Shown piece after piece: positions 1-11,195 of a stretch of 64,000 nt of DNA; the first letter of the stretch is position 1; the number at the start of each line of letters is the position of its first letter. The translations under genes were made by a program, and so were the position numbers. Where the stretch lies: NCBI GenBank assembly GCA_963575745.1, contig CAUYUJ010000891.1, forward strand, positions 62,001 to 126,000. Reading direction: 5' to 3'. A model generated the notes under the pieces. The model made no database searches, was not told the DNA's origin, and was given only the letters and a program-made list of their open reading frames with translations. Source of the DNA: Prorocentrum cordatum. Taxonomy: Eukaryota; Sar; Dinophyceae; Prorocentrales; Prorocentraceae.

Positions 1-269
1 GAGAGCTGATTCTCAAACCCCCCCTTTGCTATCCCACCCTTTCGCCCGGCCCGATGTGTCCGCCGTAGAGTAGCAGCACTCGTGCCGCGCAGTGCCGCCG
101 GACCGCCCAATCGGCCAGCCCACCACGGGCATGCCGTGCGCCAGGAGGAGGAGAAGGAGCAGGAGCGAGGAGGAAGAGGAAGAGGAGACAAGAGGAGCGA
201 GGAAGGGAGGAGGGAGTAACAGAAGAGAGGAGGGGGGAGTGAGGAAGGAGGAGGACAAGGCGGGAGGAA

Positions 270-405
270 AAAGAGGAGGAGGAGGAGGAGGAGGAGGAGG
301 AGGAGGAGGAGGAGGAGGAGGGAGGACGAGAAGGAGGAGGAGGAGGAGGAGGAGGAGGAGGAGGAGGGGAGGAGGAGGAGGTGGAGGAGGAGGAGGAGGA
401 GCAGG
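270..405. repeat. GGA triplet microsatellite
   Basis: This is an almost pure GGA tract with short interruptions, within a purine-rich stretch from about 145. It is followed by a GAC tract. Confidence 0.95.
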
Positions 406-409
406 GCAA

Positions 410-520
410 CGACGGTGACGACGAGAAAGCCGACGCTGACGTTGACGACGGCGACGACGACGGCGACGACGACGACGACGGCGACGACCACGACGACGTC
501 GACGACGACGTCCACGTCCT
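410..520. repeat. GAC/GACG microsatellite
   Basis: Interrupted GAC units directly abut the GGA tract. The following GC-rich segment to about 790 has ambiguous coding character in several frames. Confidence 0.9.
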
Positions 521-798
521 CGGGCCTCCGCGGAGGCGCCCGCGGTGGTGCAGCCCGAGCTGGGGCGCCAGAGGGACGAGGCCCTCCCCGGCCCCCGCGC
601 CGTGGGTGGACCAGCTGCTGCTCCGCGCCCTCGGCCGCTCGGTCCCTCGCTCGCCCGCCTCTCGGCTCCCCCCCTCTCGTGCCGCTCCTCCCGCTCGTCC
701 CGCTCTCCGCGGCCCCGCCGGCGGCCGCAGGCCGCCCACGTCTCCTTGGACCCCCCCTTGCCCGCGAGCATCCGCGGGGCTGGGCGATCAAGTCAGGA

Positions 799-950
799 GG
801 GGAAAAAACACAGACACAATGATTCGTCGACTCCCAGAAAATATGCAAAACTATGGGAAGGGGGGGGGGAAGACAAGACCCAGAAAATATAGGAAACTAT
901 GGGGAATAGTTTTATTTGTGGGTATTTATTTGTGTGTGTCCCAGTTCCCC
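799..950. mobile_element. short element with CA/TG-type inverted ends, copy 1
   Basis: The left end has GGGG..ACACAGACACAA and the right end TTTGTGTGTGTCCC..CCCC. The interior has CCCAGAAAATA motifs shared with copies at 5691 and 21917. Confidence 0.55.
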
Positions 951-1159
951 TTCATCAAGGGCATCGGCGCTTCGGCGCGAACTCGTCCGCACCACCGGGT
1001 CACGGATCGAAGAGGACCAGTGCAAACCCAAGATTCACCAGCGATGTTGCAGTAAACCCTCCCTCCAACTTCCCTCTTCATGGGTCCTACAAGGATTCAT
1101 TGCGAAGGCCTTACGCCGACTCTGGAGGGGGCACGACGACTCTGACGTGGGTCAGAGTC

Positions 1160-1600
1160 CTCAGGCCTGCTTCTTTTGGTCTCTTCGGAGCGCTCTCGGG
1201 GGCCTCTGGGGAGCAGTTGGGGAGCCTCGTGGGAGGCACTTGGAGGCCTCTCGGGAGCCTCGGCCTTTCGGGGCTCCCTGGGGGCCACCTTGGGGGCCTC
1301 TTGGGCCGTCTTGGGGCGCTCTTGGATGCCTCTTGGGCTGTCTTGGAGCGTCGGGAAGCCGAAAAGGCGAGAACGCCAAACCTGTCCAAAAGCCTCAGGG
1401 AAATCAAGAAAGTTTGCCTCGTGGGACCCTCGTGGGAGTGCTCTTGGAGGCCTCTTAGAGCGTCTTAGAATCCTCTTGGGCTGTCTTGAGGCTGTCTTTG
1501 GCGTCTTGGACCGATCATTCGGCGATTCTTGGACAGTCTTGGAGTTTCTTTGGGCAATCTTGGCCCGTCTTGGGGCTTCTGGGGCCTCGGGACGCGCCAG
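1160..1600 (+). repeat. dispersed Gly/Ala-type quasi-repeat, plus copy
   Basis: Quasi-repeats such as GGGCCGTCTTGGGGC surround GCCGAAAAGGCGAGAACGCC. The same block occurs reverse-complemented in the 8.0-9.7 kb array and again at 53.49-54.25 kb. Confidence 0.75.
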
Positions 1601-1707
1601 GGGGATGGTATTCCACTACCCCGCCCCCACGGAGACCACCCCAGGCACGAAAGGGATCACAGGCAAGGGCCTCCTTTAATTTCCGTGTTCCTTCTTTCTT
1701 TGGGACT

Positions 1708-1868
1708 GACGGCGACGACGACGACAACGACGATGACGACGACATTGACGACGATGGCGACGAGGACAATGACGACTACGACGACGATGACGACGACGAC
1801 GACGACGTCGGCGACGACGACGACGACGACGACGAGGATGAGGACGAGGACGAGGGCGACGACGAACA
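1708..1868. repeat. GAC/GAT microsatellite
   Basis: Interrupted GAC units with GAT and GAG variants. The acidic frame across it is a product of the repeat. Confidence 0.93.
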
Positions 1869-1899
1869 CGCAAAAGCGTCTCACACACGCCAAGGGGTC

Positions 1900-2250
1900 G
1901 GCGGATTTCATTAAGGGAAGTGCCCCGTTGGAGGACAGCTGCCTGGCACCGTGGCACAGCCACGTTCGCCCGTTGAGCCGTGCCACAGCACCATTCCTGG
2001 GACTTCAACGCCGTGCATCAACGAATGTTGCGTCCTCACGCTCCTGAACCGGAACCGGGCCAGAACACCATTCTTGGGAGTTCAACGCTGCGAACAAATG
2101 TGACCGTTGCGCCTTGACAGTCGCACATCGTGTCAAACACAACTTCTGGGACGTCGGCCATCCGATTCCTCGAAACTGCTGTAGACTCGGGACAAAAACA
2201 AATGTGCACGGCGCTACGGCCAGAGACACACGTTGAAGTGGAACTGCCCT
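1900..2250. other. unique sequence, nothing recognised
   Basis: The stretch has near-repeats of CACCATTC(C/T)TGGGA(C/G)TTCAACGC about 90 bp apart. No gene was seen. Confidence 0.4.
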
Positions 2251-2269
2251 CCATCCGTCAAGCTCCAGG

Positions 2270-2460
2270 CAATGTTTTTAAGAAACGAATTGTGTGAAGT
2301 TGCTTGCCTCCTGGATGCCCTGGGTTTCTTCGGTTTCGATGGCTTTGGTATGGACAGCGTGGCGCTCCCACACCAAAAATCAACGGACGCCGTGGGCTCT
2401 CAGGGTTGGGGCTCTTGTGGAAGGCGTCTTGTGGTCGAGCTCCTCCTGTATCCCACAGCG
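2270..2460 (+). repeat. dispersed repeat, also at 39000-39180
   Basis: Both places carry the ordered motifs CTTGCCTCC, TTTCTTCGGTTTCG or TTTCTTGGGTTTCG, CCCACACCAAA, GGGTCTCAGGGTTGG-like and TCTTGTGGAAGG, with about 30% divergence. Confidence 0.7.
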
Positions 2461-2489
2461 TTTCAGATCAGAGCCGGAGAGGCCAGAGC

Positions 2490-2657
2490 TCACCACCCAC
2501 CAAACCACCCCAACCCAACCCGAAGGCTCAGGTTTGCCCTCGATTTCTAGTGGGGGGGGGTCCGGGAACCTCGAGAAAACACACATGGAGCCCGCACCCT
2601 CCCCCAACCCGAAATTCGGGTCTTCGGGTTGGGTTGGGGTGGTCTGGTAGGTAGTCA
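2490..2657. mobile_element. 168-bp element with long TIRs and a 5-bp target duplication
   Basis: TIRs of about 33 bp share ACCACCCCAACCCAACCCGA at both ends. AGAGC flanks on both sides (2485-2489 and 2658-2662). No coding capacity. Confidence 0.8.
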
Positions 2658-2706
2658 AGAGCAGCTGAGGCGGAGAGGGCCCCTGGGGGGGGGGGGAGAG
2701 TGGTGG

Positions 2707-2824
2707 GGCGGCGGCGCCTGCAGCGCACGCGGCCGTCCCCGCTCCAGCGGCCCCCGGCGCGACCCCGCCGTGCCGCCGTGCCGCGCGCGCCGGGGCCATG
2801 GCCGCCCTCGCGCTGGGCCGCGAC
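2707..2824 (+). CDS. possible exon, Ala/Pro-rich
   Basis: One frame reads AAPAAHAAVPAPAAPGATPP then MAALALGRD with mostly C or G third positions, resembling the N-terminal exons of the WD gene. The ATG is at 2798. Junctions are not convincing and the segment is close to GC-rich repeats. Confidence 0.2.
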
Positions 2825-2888
2825 GGGGGGGGGGGAACGAAGCCTCGGAGGGCAGCCGCACGACACCACCGTGCCTGGGCCCCCGGAT

Positions 2889-2982
2889 GGCTCCTCCTCC
2901 TCCTCCTCCTCCTCCTCCTCCTCCTCCTCCTCCTCCTCCTCCTCCTCCTCCTCCTCCTCCTCCTCCTCCTCCTCCCCCTCCT
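2889..2982. repeat. TCC microsatellite
   Basis: About 30 TCC units, nearly pure. Confidence 0.97.
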
Positions 2983-2999
2983 CCAGGAACCCGAGGCTC

Positions 3000-3365
3000 A
3001 GCGTGTCGCGCCGCCGGTTCTGGCTCACCACGCCTCGGCGCGGCGCGGCGACCACGGCCGCACCTTTTTGTTTGAACTTGGCAGCGTCCCGAGCTCTGCC
3101 CTGCCTCCGGCCACGCGGAGCGGCTCGGCACGCTGTCAGCTCGCAGGGCCCGGCGGGTCGCCGGGGGCCGCCTCCACGACTCGCTGCCTCCAAGTCTTGC
3201 AATACCAGGGAGGGTGCCACAGCCCTCCCAGAGACGAGCAGCTCTAGACCCCCCCCCCGAGACCAGCCATGAACAGGCGGTCTTGTGCCCAAACCCCCCC
3301 CATGGAACCCTCCGAGACCATTCCAAGAACCCCCCCAAAAAATGTGACCCCCCTTCGATATGACA
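3000..3365 (+). repeat. pair of dispersed repeats, also at 28676-28830 and 29505-29645
   Basis: AGCGTGTCGCGCCGCC..TTCTGG opens both first parts and GTCAGCTCGCAGGGC closes them. The second parts share CGAGCAG(C/T)TCTAGACCCCC and runs of C. Confidence 0.7.
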
Positions 3366-3597
3366 TGTGGAGCAGGCAATGGCTTCCGACCGTAGATCCT
3401 CACAGCCTCGACAAGCAAGATGTGTACGCCATACCAGGGCCAAGGATGGCCCTGGCCTGGCATGGTGGAGGTGTGCGCGAGCCTTCTGCGTCGCTCGTCC
3501 GTCGTGCGTCCTCGTCGGTCGTCCGTCTTCTAGATCGGTCGTCCGTCGGTCGTCTGTGAGTCGTCGGTCGGTCGCTCCGTTCTCCGCCGCGCAGGGC

Positions 3598-3620
3598 TCC
3601 GTCGTCGCCGTCGTCGTCGC

Positions 3621-3699
<79 letters not shown>

Positions 3700-3748
3700 G
3701 TCGTCGTTTTCATCGTCGTCGTCATCGTCGTCGCCGCCGTCGTCGTGT
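3598..3748. repeat. GTC microsatellite
   Basis: GTC units with GCC interruptions. The remaining stretch 3750-4350 shows no gene that I can support. Confidence 0.94.
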
Positions 3749-4354
3749 GGGGGGGAGGCCTTTGCGCAGCAATGCGAGGGAACGTCTCCAGGCAGCCAGC
3801 CCGGCCCCTGCAGTGCAGGCTGCGCCGATCACTGAGGAGCCCTCCCCCGACCACTCCGGGGCCTCAGACGCCTGGCGGCCCGATCCGGTGGAGACGCGCG
3901 CCCCCGCGCTCCCTCGGCCCGCCTATCCTGCGGGCTGGCTTCTCGGGTGCAGTGGCGGGGCCCGCAGCCGGCTCCCAGGGCCCAACACATCGGAAGGAAC
4001 GGCGGTCCGCCGTGTCTCGAGCCGTAGGATGGCTGCCCGCGTTGCTCTGGTCTTGCCCTGAGCTTGCAAGGCAGCGCCGGGGGAGTTGGCGGCCCAGTCC
4101 CCCACACGCTGTGCGCCCGCACGGGGCTCGACAGCAGATCTGTGACCAGGCATGCAAGGTTGGTTCAGCGATTGCCCATGTCATTGTTGGGACGCTCGCT
4201 CTGGCGTCTCCATCGAACACTTCCCCGATCCGCCGCCGTGGCGATGCAGGAGGTGCAATCGTCGGGGGCGGGGATTTGGACTTCTCTCGGGGTCCAAGTG
4301 GGTCGAGAAAGGGGCAGGCGGGCTGGCCTGCAAGCCAACCTCTGCCTCCTCCTT

Positions 4355-4495
4355 CCCTCCTCCTCCTCCTCCTCCTCCTCCTCCTCCTCCTCCTCCTCTG
4401 CCTCCTCCTCCTCCTCTACCTCCTCCTCCTCCTCCTCCTTCCCTCCTCCTCCTCCTCCTCCTCCTCCTCCTCCTCCTCCTCCTCCTCCTCCTCCG
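4355..4495. repeat. TCC microsatellite
   Basis: TCC units with a few CTG and TAC interruptions. Confidence 0.96.
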
Positions 4496-4687
4496 CTTGC
4501 GGTCCCACATCGGATGCCCAGTCCTCGTACTCGTCTCGCGCATGCTCGCGCAGCGTTTCTCGCTCGGCACTCCTCTCGGCCCGCTCGGAGGGGGAGCGGC
4601 CCGGGCCGCCGTGGCCCGGCACGCCTGGAAGCATTGGCTGGGACGACGTTCGGGAGGCCCCAGCATGAGAAGGGAAGGAGGGAGGGA

Positions 4688-4872
4688 CCCAGACCCCCGA
4701 CGTAATGAATTTTTCATTACGTCGACCCCAGAGTTCTCGACCCCTTCCCCAGGACCAGTTTGTCATCCTGAGTCGTTGTTTGACGCTCCCGAGGCCTGGT
4801 GAGGGCCCCCAGAGGCCGAAAACTAGGAAAAACCTCCCGTCATGATTTTTTCATTACTCGAGGGGGTCTGGG
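4688..4872 (-). mobile_element. CCCAGAC-family TIR element, inverted copy
   Basis: The 185-bp element has ends CCCAGACCCCCGACGTAATG and its near complement TCATTACTCGAGGGGGTCTG. It is the reverse complement of the copy at 58300-58485 over its length. Confidence 0.82.
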
Positions 4873-5081
4873 GAGCCAGGCAGGCCTATGCCCTATGCCG
4901 TGAGATGCTGGCGCTGCGTGTTGTTCACGCCCGGCGGCTTCGCCTGGATATCGCCCCCTCGGGCCCTCACGGATCGAGCCGGCTCGAGAAAAGTTCAGCG
5001 GGAAGGTGCGGTCTGGGGCTTTGGCCGTGATGTTTCACGGTGTTTGATGTTCTGTGAGCTGCAAATCTTCGGACGGGGCTC

Positions 5082-5221
5082 GGACAAGGATGAGTACCTT
5101 CCAGAGCGCTGAGGAGGTCTGAGAAGGCTCTGAAAAGGCCGCGGCGCCCGACCTATCCTCCAGAGCCGCCTGATCTCAGATATTCTCGATGTATCCTCAC
5201 CCGATGTTGTCCTCGTCCTGG
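5082..5221 (+). mobile_element. palindrome-core TIR element, degenerate copy
   Basis: Ends GGACAAGGATGA and GTCCTCGTCC are inverted. The interior GGCCGCGGCGCCCGA and ATCTCAGATATTCTCGAT match the copy at 16258. Confidence 0.6.
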
Positions 5222-5423
5222 CTTCGTCTGAGATCTCAGGGCACGTCGGCCACGCGCAGAGGGGGGGGTAAGGGGGAGGGGGGAAGGCTTCCTAGAAGCA
5301 CCCCTGCTTCTGGGAAGGCGCGGGCCTTACCTCAAGATGCAAGGCCTGCACCTCACCTTCTGTGAAGCAGCCGCCTTCTAAGAAGCCTTCCCCCGTACAC
5401 CCCTGGCACGCGCCGCCAAGTAT

Positions 5424-5586
5424 ACAGTGCCGTTTTTAATACATGCTCCGCGTGCGGATCATGCATTAAAGATGCAGGGGGTCAGTGTAAAAATCAACGA
5501 TGAGTTCATGCATAAATTTACTCATGCATTGATCATCGATTTAAAATCCAATCGTTCTAAAATCCAATGTATTAGAAACTGCCCTG
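5424..5586 (+). mobile_element. AT-rich 163-bp TIR element, copy 1
   Basis: The start ACAGTGCCGTTTTTAATACA and end ATGTATTAGAAACTGCCCTG are inverted. The copy at 26788 has the same length and shares GATGAGTTCATGCATAA. Confidence 0.8.
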
Positions 5587-5690
5587 CACGGTGAGGCCAA
5601 TCCGCTCTGGAGCGTTCTGGAACGCTCTCCAGGCGCTCTGGAGCGCTCCGGGGCGGGCCCGCCAGTCTTCAGAGAGAGCCCCAATTCGGG

Positions 5691-5885
5691 GGGGGGGGAC
5701 AACAGACACACACACACACACACAGACAGACAGACACAAGGAATCGCCGATTCCCAGAAAACTGAGAAACCATGGGAAGTGAGGGGGAAGAAGGAGATCA
5801 GGAAGACACGGAACATGTTGGGAATCCTGGGATATCGGTGTGTATTTCTTGTGTGTGTGTGTGTGTGTGTGTGTCCCCGGGCCCC
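5691..5885. mobile_element. short element with CA/TG ends, copy 2
   Basis: The left end runs through (CA)n and (CAGA)n, the right end through (TG)n to GTCCCCGGGCCCC. The middle CGATTCCCAGAAAA and GGGAATCCTGG match copies 1 and 3. Confidence 0.65.
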
Positions 5886-6119
5886 TTCACCGACGTGGTC
5901 TCCTCCAGATCTGCCTCGTCGGGCCCTCCTCCCATGGGGAGGGGCTCCGCGGCCAGCCCCGGGGTGAAGCGAGCGGGGGCGGGCCCGCCCAGGAGGCTCG
6001 GAAGTCCTTCGGCGCTCCGAGGGGTCTTCGGGGCCCTCCCCGCGAAGGGCACCGGCAGCACTTCTCAGCAGCGGCCGCGATCGGGCGCCTGATAGAAGCC
6101 CCGCCGCCGCCCGCCGAGA

Positions 6120-6297
6120 AGGGACCTCCCCCTCCTCCTCCTCGCTCCCACCGGGGGGGAGGGGGAGGAGGGGGGGGAGGAGGGGGAGGAGGAGGAGGAG
6201 GGGGAGGAGGGGAGGAGGAGGAGGAGGGAGGAGGAGAGGAGGAGGAGGAGGAGGAGGAGGAGGAGGAGGAGGAGGAGGAGGAGGAGGAGGAGGGGTC
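6120..6297. repeat. GGA/GGGA microsatellite
   Basis: Purine tract on the plus strand. Confidence 0.95.
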
Positions 6298-6454
6298 GAG
6301 GGGGCGGACGCTCAGAGAGCAGGAGCAGAGACAGCCACCCCCGCAGCAGGCCGAGGCGGCAGCCCCTGGCGCGCCCCCCACTGGCCAGTGGGGAGGCCCT
6401 GCGCGTTCGGCGCCCGCTCTCGGGCGCCGAATGCGCAGGTCCTCACTGCTGGGG

Positions 6455-6712
6455 GTCTCCTCCTCTCCTCTCCTCCTCCTCCTTCCTCCTCCTCCTCCTC
6501 CTCCTCCTCCTCCCTCCTCCTCCTCCTCCTCCTCCTCCTCCCCTCCCCTCCCCCCCTCCCCCTCCTCCCCCTCTCCTCCCCCTCCTCCCCCTCCCCCTCC
6601 CCCTCCCCCTCCCCTCCCCCTCCCCCTACCCCTCCCCCCTCCTCCTCCTCCTCCTCCTCCCTCCTCCTCCTCCTCCCCCCTCCTCCTCCTCCTCCTCTCC
6701 GCCTCCTCTCCT
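6455..6712. repeat. TCC/CCCCT microsatellite
   Basis: Pyrimidine tract on the plus strand, about 160 bp from the purine tract. The two could pair as an imperfect inverted repeat. Confidence 0.95.
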
Positions 6713-6745
6713 GGGGGCGCCGGTCGGGGCTCCCTCGGGCCCGGA

Positions 6746-6976
6746 GCTGTCGAGGTCTGCGGCATGAGCAGAAGCTTCCGGCGCAGGTCCCAGAAAAATC
6801 CGCGCGGAGCGACAGGCGTTTTTTTCTGCTCCTCCTCCTCCTCCTCCTCCTCCTCCTCCTCCTCCTCCTCCTCCTCCTCCTCCTCCTCCTCCTCCTCGTG
6901 GCTGTCGAGGTCTACGGCATGAACATCAACTTCCAGCGCAGATCCCAGCGCGACGAGCGTTTTTCTGTCCTGCAGC
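6746..6976 (+). repeat. diverged tandem pair around a TCC tract
   Basis: GTCGAGGTCTGCGGCATGAG and GTCGAGGTCTACGGCATGAA head two copies of about 70 bp separated by a (TCC)n tract (6832-6897). Confidence 0.75.
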
Positions 6977-6985
6977 GTTTGATTC

Positions 6986-7168
6986 CCCATCGGTCGTTGA
7001 AAGTAGGCATTTTTGGATTCCCAGATTCCAATCTACTTTGAGCGCCTTCCTGCTTCAAGAGTCGAGGGGGTTTCTTCTTCCCTCCTCTTCAGGAGGCGGG
7101 CGGAACCCCAATCTATTTCCAACGCCTTCCTACTTCATGTTTCTACCTACTTCTTCCGACCGATGGGT
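6986..7168 (+). mobile_element. CCCATCGGTCG TIR element, copy 1
   Basis: Ends CCCATCGGTCG and CGACCGATGGG are inverted. The interior CCAATCTACTTTGAGCGCCT and a second CCAATCTATTTCCAACGCCT half are duplicated. Copies lie at 29305 and 57433. Confidence 0.8.
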
Positions 7169-7169
7169 A

Positions 7170-8015
7170 TTCTATCCTCGTTGTTCAGATGCAATCGCTG
7201 TTGGTCCTTCCCCCTCTGGTGCCCATTTCGTTTGTTCGATTGGAGTGCCCCTCCCTCTGCGGGCGATCCGATCCACTCTTGCGCTTCTGACAAGGGGACG
7301 TCTTGAGACTCGCACTGTGTAATTTCCCATCTCCCGCTTGATACCTGTTCACCATGTGTTCAGAGTCGCGATTTCTCGCAGGACATCCTCACGATGTATC
7401 CAGTGACCGCGCTCTCGCGTGGAACTCCTTCGCAAGTTATTGAAACTCCGCGGTCCCAACATTCGTGAGTCACGCTCTCGCTCTGTATTCCTTCACGATT
7501 TACTTGGGAATCGCGCCACCGCTAGCCACTTCCTCACGATTCATGCAGGGCTGACGCTTCAGCAACCCGACCGCTCAACCCAGACGTTTGCACCCGACCG
7601 CCCGACCCGCCTTTTAAGGTCGGCCCACTCGATCCGTCCGTCTGATTGTGCCTCTTGTTTGTCTGTTCCTAGCCCCCCTATCCTGCTAATCCTTGTCGTC
7701 GTGCTCAATCGTTCTCTCTCCCAGTTCTCCTTTCCTTCCTCCAATCCTTCTTTTAGGGGCTTCGTCAACTACACGCGGCAGGTCAGGAAGGTATACCCCG
7801 GAGGTGGGTATGATCGAAGACGAAGACGGCGGACATCGAGGGTTGGGGAACATATTTGTTGAGAGGCGCACTGGCAGATAATTCGCCGGCCCAACAGGCC
7901 AGGGCGTGCTAAGATCTCCGGTAGCAGGTAAACAGTATTTCTAGTTCGCGCGCGCGGGGCGGCCCCTATAGGAGTCCCCGGGCGAAAAGTACCCCCGGGA
8001 GGGTGGGGGCCAGAG
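7170..8015. other. unique sequence without recognised gene
   Basis: A 147-residue frame (7419-7862) exists but has no codon bias like the supported exons. No repeats were recognised. Confidence 0.35.
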
Positions 8016-8019
8016 ATGC

Positions 8020-9760
8020 CGGACTTCCTGGGCGCGGCCCTGGAGGCCTCTGGAGCGCTCCAGGAGCGCTCCAAGGAGACGCCAAATATGTGGCAGGCCC
8101 AGCAGCCTGAAGCCAAGAGCGCCCCAAGACGGCCCAGATGGCCTCAAGACGGCCCAAGATGCTCCCAAGACGCCCCAAGATGCGTCCAAGAGACCTCCCA
8201 AGAGGCCCCCAAGAAGCCAAAATTCATGATTTTCATTGCTTGTTTGTGGATTTTGGCGTTCTCGCCTCTTCGGCTTCCTAGCGCTCCAAGACGGGCCAAA
8301 AAGCCCTCAATATCGCCCCTATACGGCCTACGAGGGTTCAAGACCGTTCCGAAACGACCCCAGAGGGCCCTAAGAGACCACCAGATGACCCAAGATGCCC
8401 CCAAGACGGCTGCAAGACCGGGCCCCGACGGGGTACCGGAACAGACATATCGCGCTCTAAGCCGCAAGACGTCCCCAGGAGACCTCATAACGCCCCCAAG
8501 AGGCCTCAAGGCGGCCCAAGATGCTCCCAAGACGCCCCAAGATGCGTCCAAGATACCTCCCAAGAGGCCCCCAACAAGCCAAAATTCATGATTTTCATTG
8601 CTTTTTTGATGATTTTGGCGTTCTCGCCTCTTCGGCTTACTTGCGCTTTCAGACGGCCCAAAAAGCCCTCAATGTCGCCCCAATACGGCCTACGAGGGTT
8701 TAAGACCGTTCCGAAACGACCCCAGAGGGCCCTAAGAGACCCCCAGAAACCTCCAAGATGGCCCAAGATGCCCCCAAGACGGCTCCAAGACCGGGCCCCG
8801 ACGGGGGACCGGAACGGACATTTCGCGCTCTAAGCCGCAAGACGTCCCCAGGAGACCTCATAACGCCCCCAAGAGGCCTCAAGGCGGCCCAAGATGCTCC
8901 CAAGACGCCCCAAGATGCGTCCAAGAGACCTCCCAAGAAGCCCCCAACAAGCCAAAATTGATGATTTTCATTGCTTGTTTGAGGATTTTGGCGTTCTCGC
9001 CTCTTCGGCTTCCTAGCGCTCCAAGACGGCCCAAAAAGCCCTCAATATCGCCCCTATACGGCCTACGAGGGTTCAAGACCGTTCCGAAACGACCCCAGAG
9101 GGCCCTAAGAGACCCCCAGATGGCCCAAGATGCCCCCAAGACGGCTGCAAGACCGGGCCCCGACGGGGTACCGGAACAGACATATCGCGCTCTAAGCCGC
9201 AAGACGTCCCCAGGAGACCTCATAACGCCCCCAAGAGGCCTCAAGACGGCCCAAGATGCTCCCAAGACGCCCCAAGATGCGTCCAAGATACCTCCCAAGA
9301 GGCCCCCAACAAACCAAAATTCATGATTTTCATTGCTTTTTTGATGATTTTGGCGTTCTCGCCTCTTCGGCTTACTTGCGCTTTCAGACGGCCCAAAAAG
9401 CCCTCAATGTCGCCCCAATACGGCCTACGAGGGTTTAAGACCGTTCCGAAACGACCCCAGAGAGCCCTAAGAGACCCCCAGAAACCTCCAAGATGGCCCA
9501 AGATGCCCCCAAGACGGCTCCAAGACCGGGCCCCGACGGGGGACCGGAACGGACATTTCGCGCTCTAAGCCGCAAGACGTCCCCAGGAGACTTCATAACG
9601 CCCCCAAGAGGCCCCCGAGAGGCCCCAAGAGGCCCCCAACAGGCCCCAAGAGGCCCCCAGGAGGCCCCAGGAGGCTTTAGAAATACTGCCAAGAGGCCCT
9701 CGAGAGGCTTCCCAAGAGACCCCAAACGGCCTCTAAAAAACGCGTCTTGTCCACGATTGA
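8020..9760 (-). repeat. higher-order tandem array, two 735-bp dimers
   Basis: The marker (C)ATGATTTTCATTGCTT recurs at 8225, 8587, 8960 and 9322, spaced 362, 373, 362 bp. Copies 1 and 3 share one variant set (GACGGGGTACCGGAACAGAC) and copies 2 and 4 another (GGGGGACCGGAACGGACATT). Monomers consist of CCCAAGAGGC/GCCCAAGATG quasi-repeats. Confidence 0.93.
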
Positions 9761-9764
9761 GCGG

Positions 9765-10600
9765 ATCGTTCCGCCCTTATGGGCCGGCGGAATGAGCGAA
9801 GCGATTAAATTATAGGAACAGTCTTGAAACGATTGTTGTTGTTGTTGAACATCATTTATTCTAAAGAATAATTATTGTTGGGCCCCCTGGTGCGCGCCCC
9901 CCCTGCGCCGCCTAGGCCGCAGCTACATTTTCATCATTTTCGTGAGGAAGCCTCAGAAAAGAGGGTGTGTACAGGATCCGGTTGTTTTGTTGTAATCCGC
10001 TTTCCCTTGCAAAAAACAATAGAAAATGACATTTCTTGTTCTAATATAATCAAATTTCAAGAATCCCTTGCAAAAAATAAGGTAAAGTGGACATTCGCGC
10101 GCGCAAGACGAAATCCTTCCAAAACCTTAGTGTTCGCAGCGATTTTAACATAAAAACATCAAAAAACCAATGGTTTTTCAACAAAAAATTGTCAAAATCT
10201 CATCCCGCGCGCTCTTGCGGATTCGTAGGAAACCCAACACTTTTTAAACATTTCTGTCAAACGGGCTTTTGCGAGCAACTTTTTCGAACTTCTGCGACAA
10301 CGGTTGCGCACCTGCCAGGGCCATCATCCCTGTCAAATAATACCATGCGGGACACATTCGTTTTTTCTTCGCGCGCGCACGCCGTCGTCGTCGGCCGCGG
10401 GGCCCTGAATAGTAGCCACGGTCGTCCGCATGCCACGAAGTGAAGTGTCCGAACGTCATAGGGCGGGAAGCTGGGTGTGGGTGGTGGCGAAGAGTCGTTT
10501 GGAAATTTGGTAGAGCTTGAACCGGCCCCCCCACAAAGTGGGGGTATTGCCCGCCTCCTATGAAAACCCTGGCACTGGTGAGAACGGAGTGTCCCCACGT
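9765..10600. other. less GC-rich unique stretch, nothing recognised
   Basis: It contains AT-rich words around 9830-10200. No coding or structural signal was identified. Confidence 0.4.
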
Positions 10601-10607
10601 GCTAGTA

Positions 10608-10625
10608 ATTGTTGTTGTTGTTGTT

Positions 10626-10680
<55 letters not shown>

Positions 10681-10731
10681 TAGTTGTAGTTGTCGTTGTT
10701 GTCGTTGTCGTTGTTGTTGTTGTCGTTGTCG

Positions 10732-10821
<90 letters not shown>

Positions 10822-10830
10822 TTGTTGTTT
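10608..10830. repeat. TTG/TCG microsatellite
   Basis: GTT and GTC triplets in blocks of (GTTGTC)n and (GTT)n. Confidence 0.95.
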
Positions 10831-10944
10831 TCCCCCTTTGCTCCCCCCCCCCGCAGTACTGTCCTGGCTCGAGCTCGCGCGCCGCCGGCTCCGGCGCCGC
10901 CGTTCCGATGCCAGGTACGGCAAAGGTTCACCGACGGCGACCAC

Positions 10945-11195
10945 TGACCACGGCCACGACCACGACCACGACGACCATGACGACCACGACCGTGACCGCG
11001 ACCACGACGACCACGACCACCACGACGACCACGACGACCAGGACGACCACGACCACCACGACGACCACGACCACCACGACGACCACGACGACCACGACGA
11101 CGACGACAACGACCACGACGACGACGACGACGACCACGACGACGGCGGCGGTGGCAGCGGCGGCGGCGGCGATTACGATGACGACGACGACGACG
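10945..11195. repeat. GACCAC/GAC microsatellite
   Basis: Alternating GAC and CAC triplets, ending in GGCGGC and GACGAC. Confidence 0.95.

Noticed and set aside
530-780. Possible exon with VVQPELGRQRDEALPGP
   Set aside because: Three frames and the other strand look equally coding-like in this GC-rich stretch.
3367-4668. A 433-residue frame
   Set aside because: It joins GTC and TCC tracts with no recognisable domain in the intervening part.
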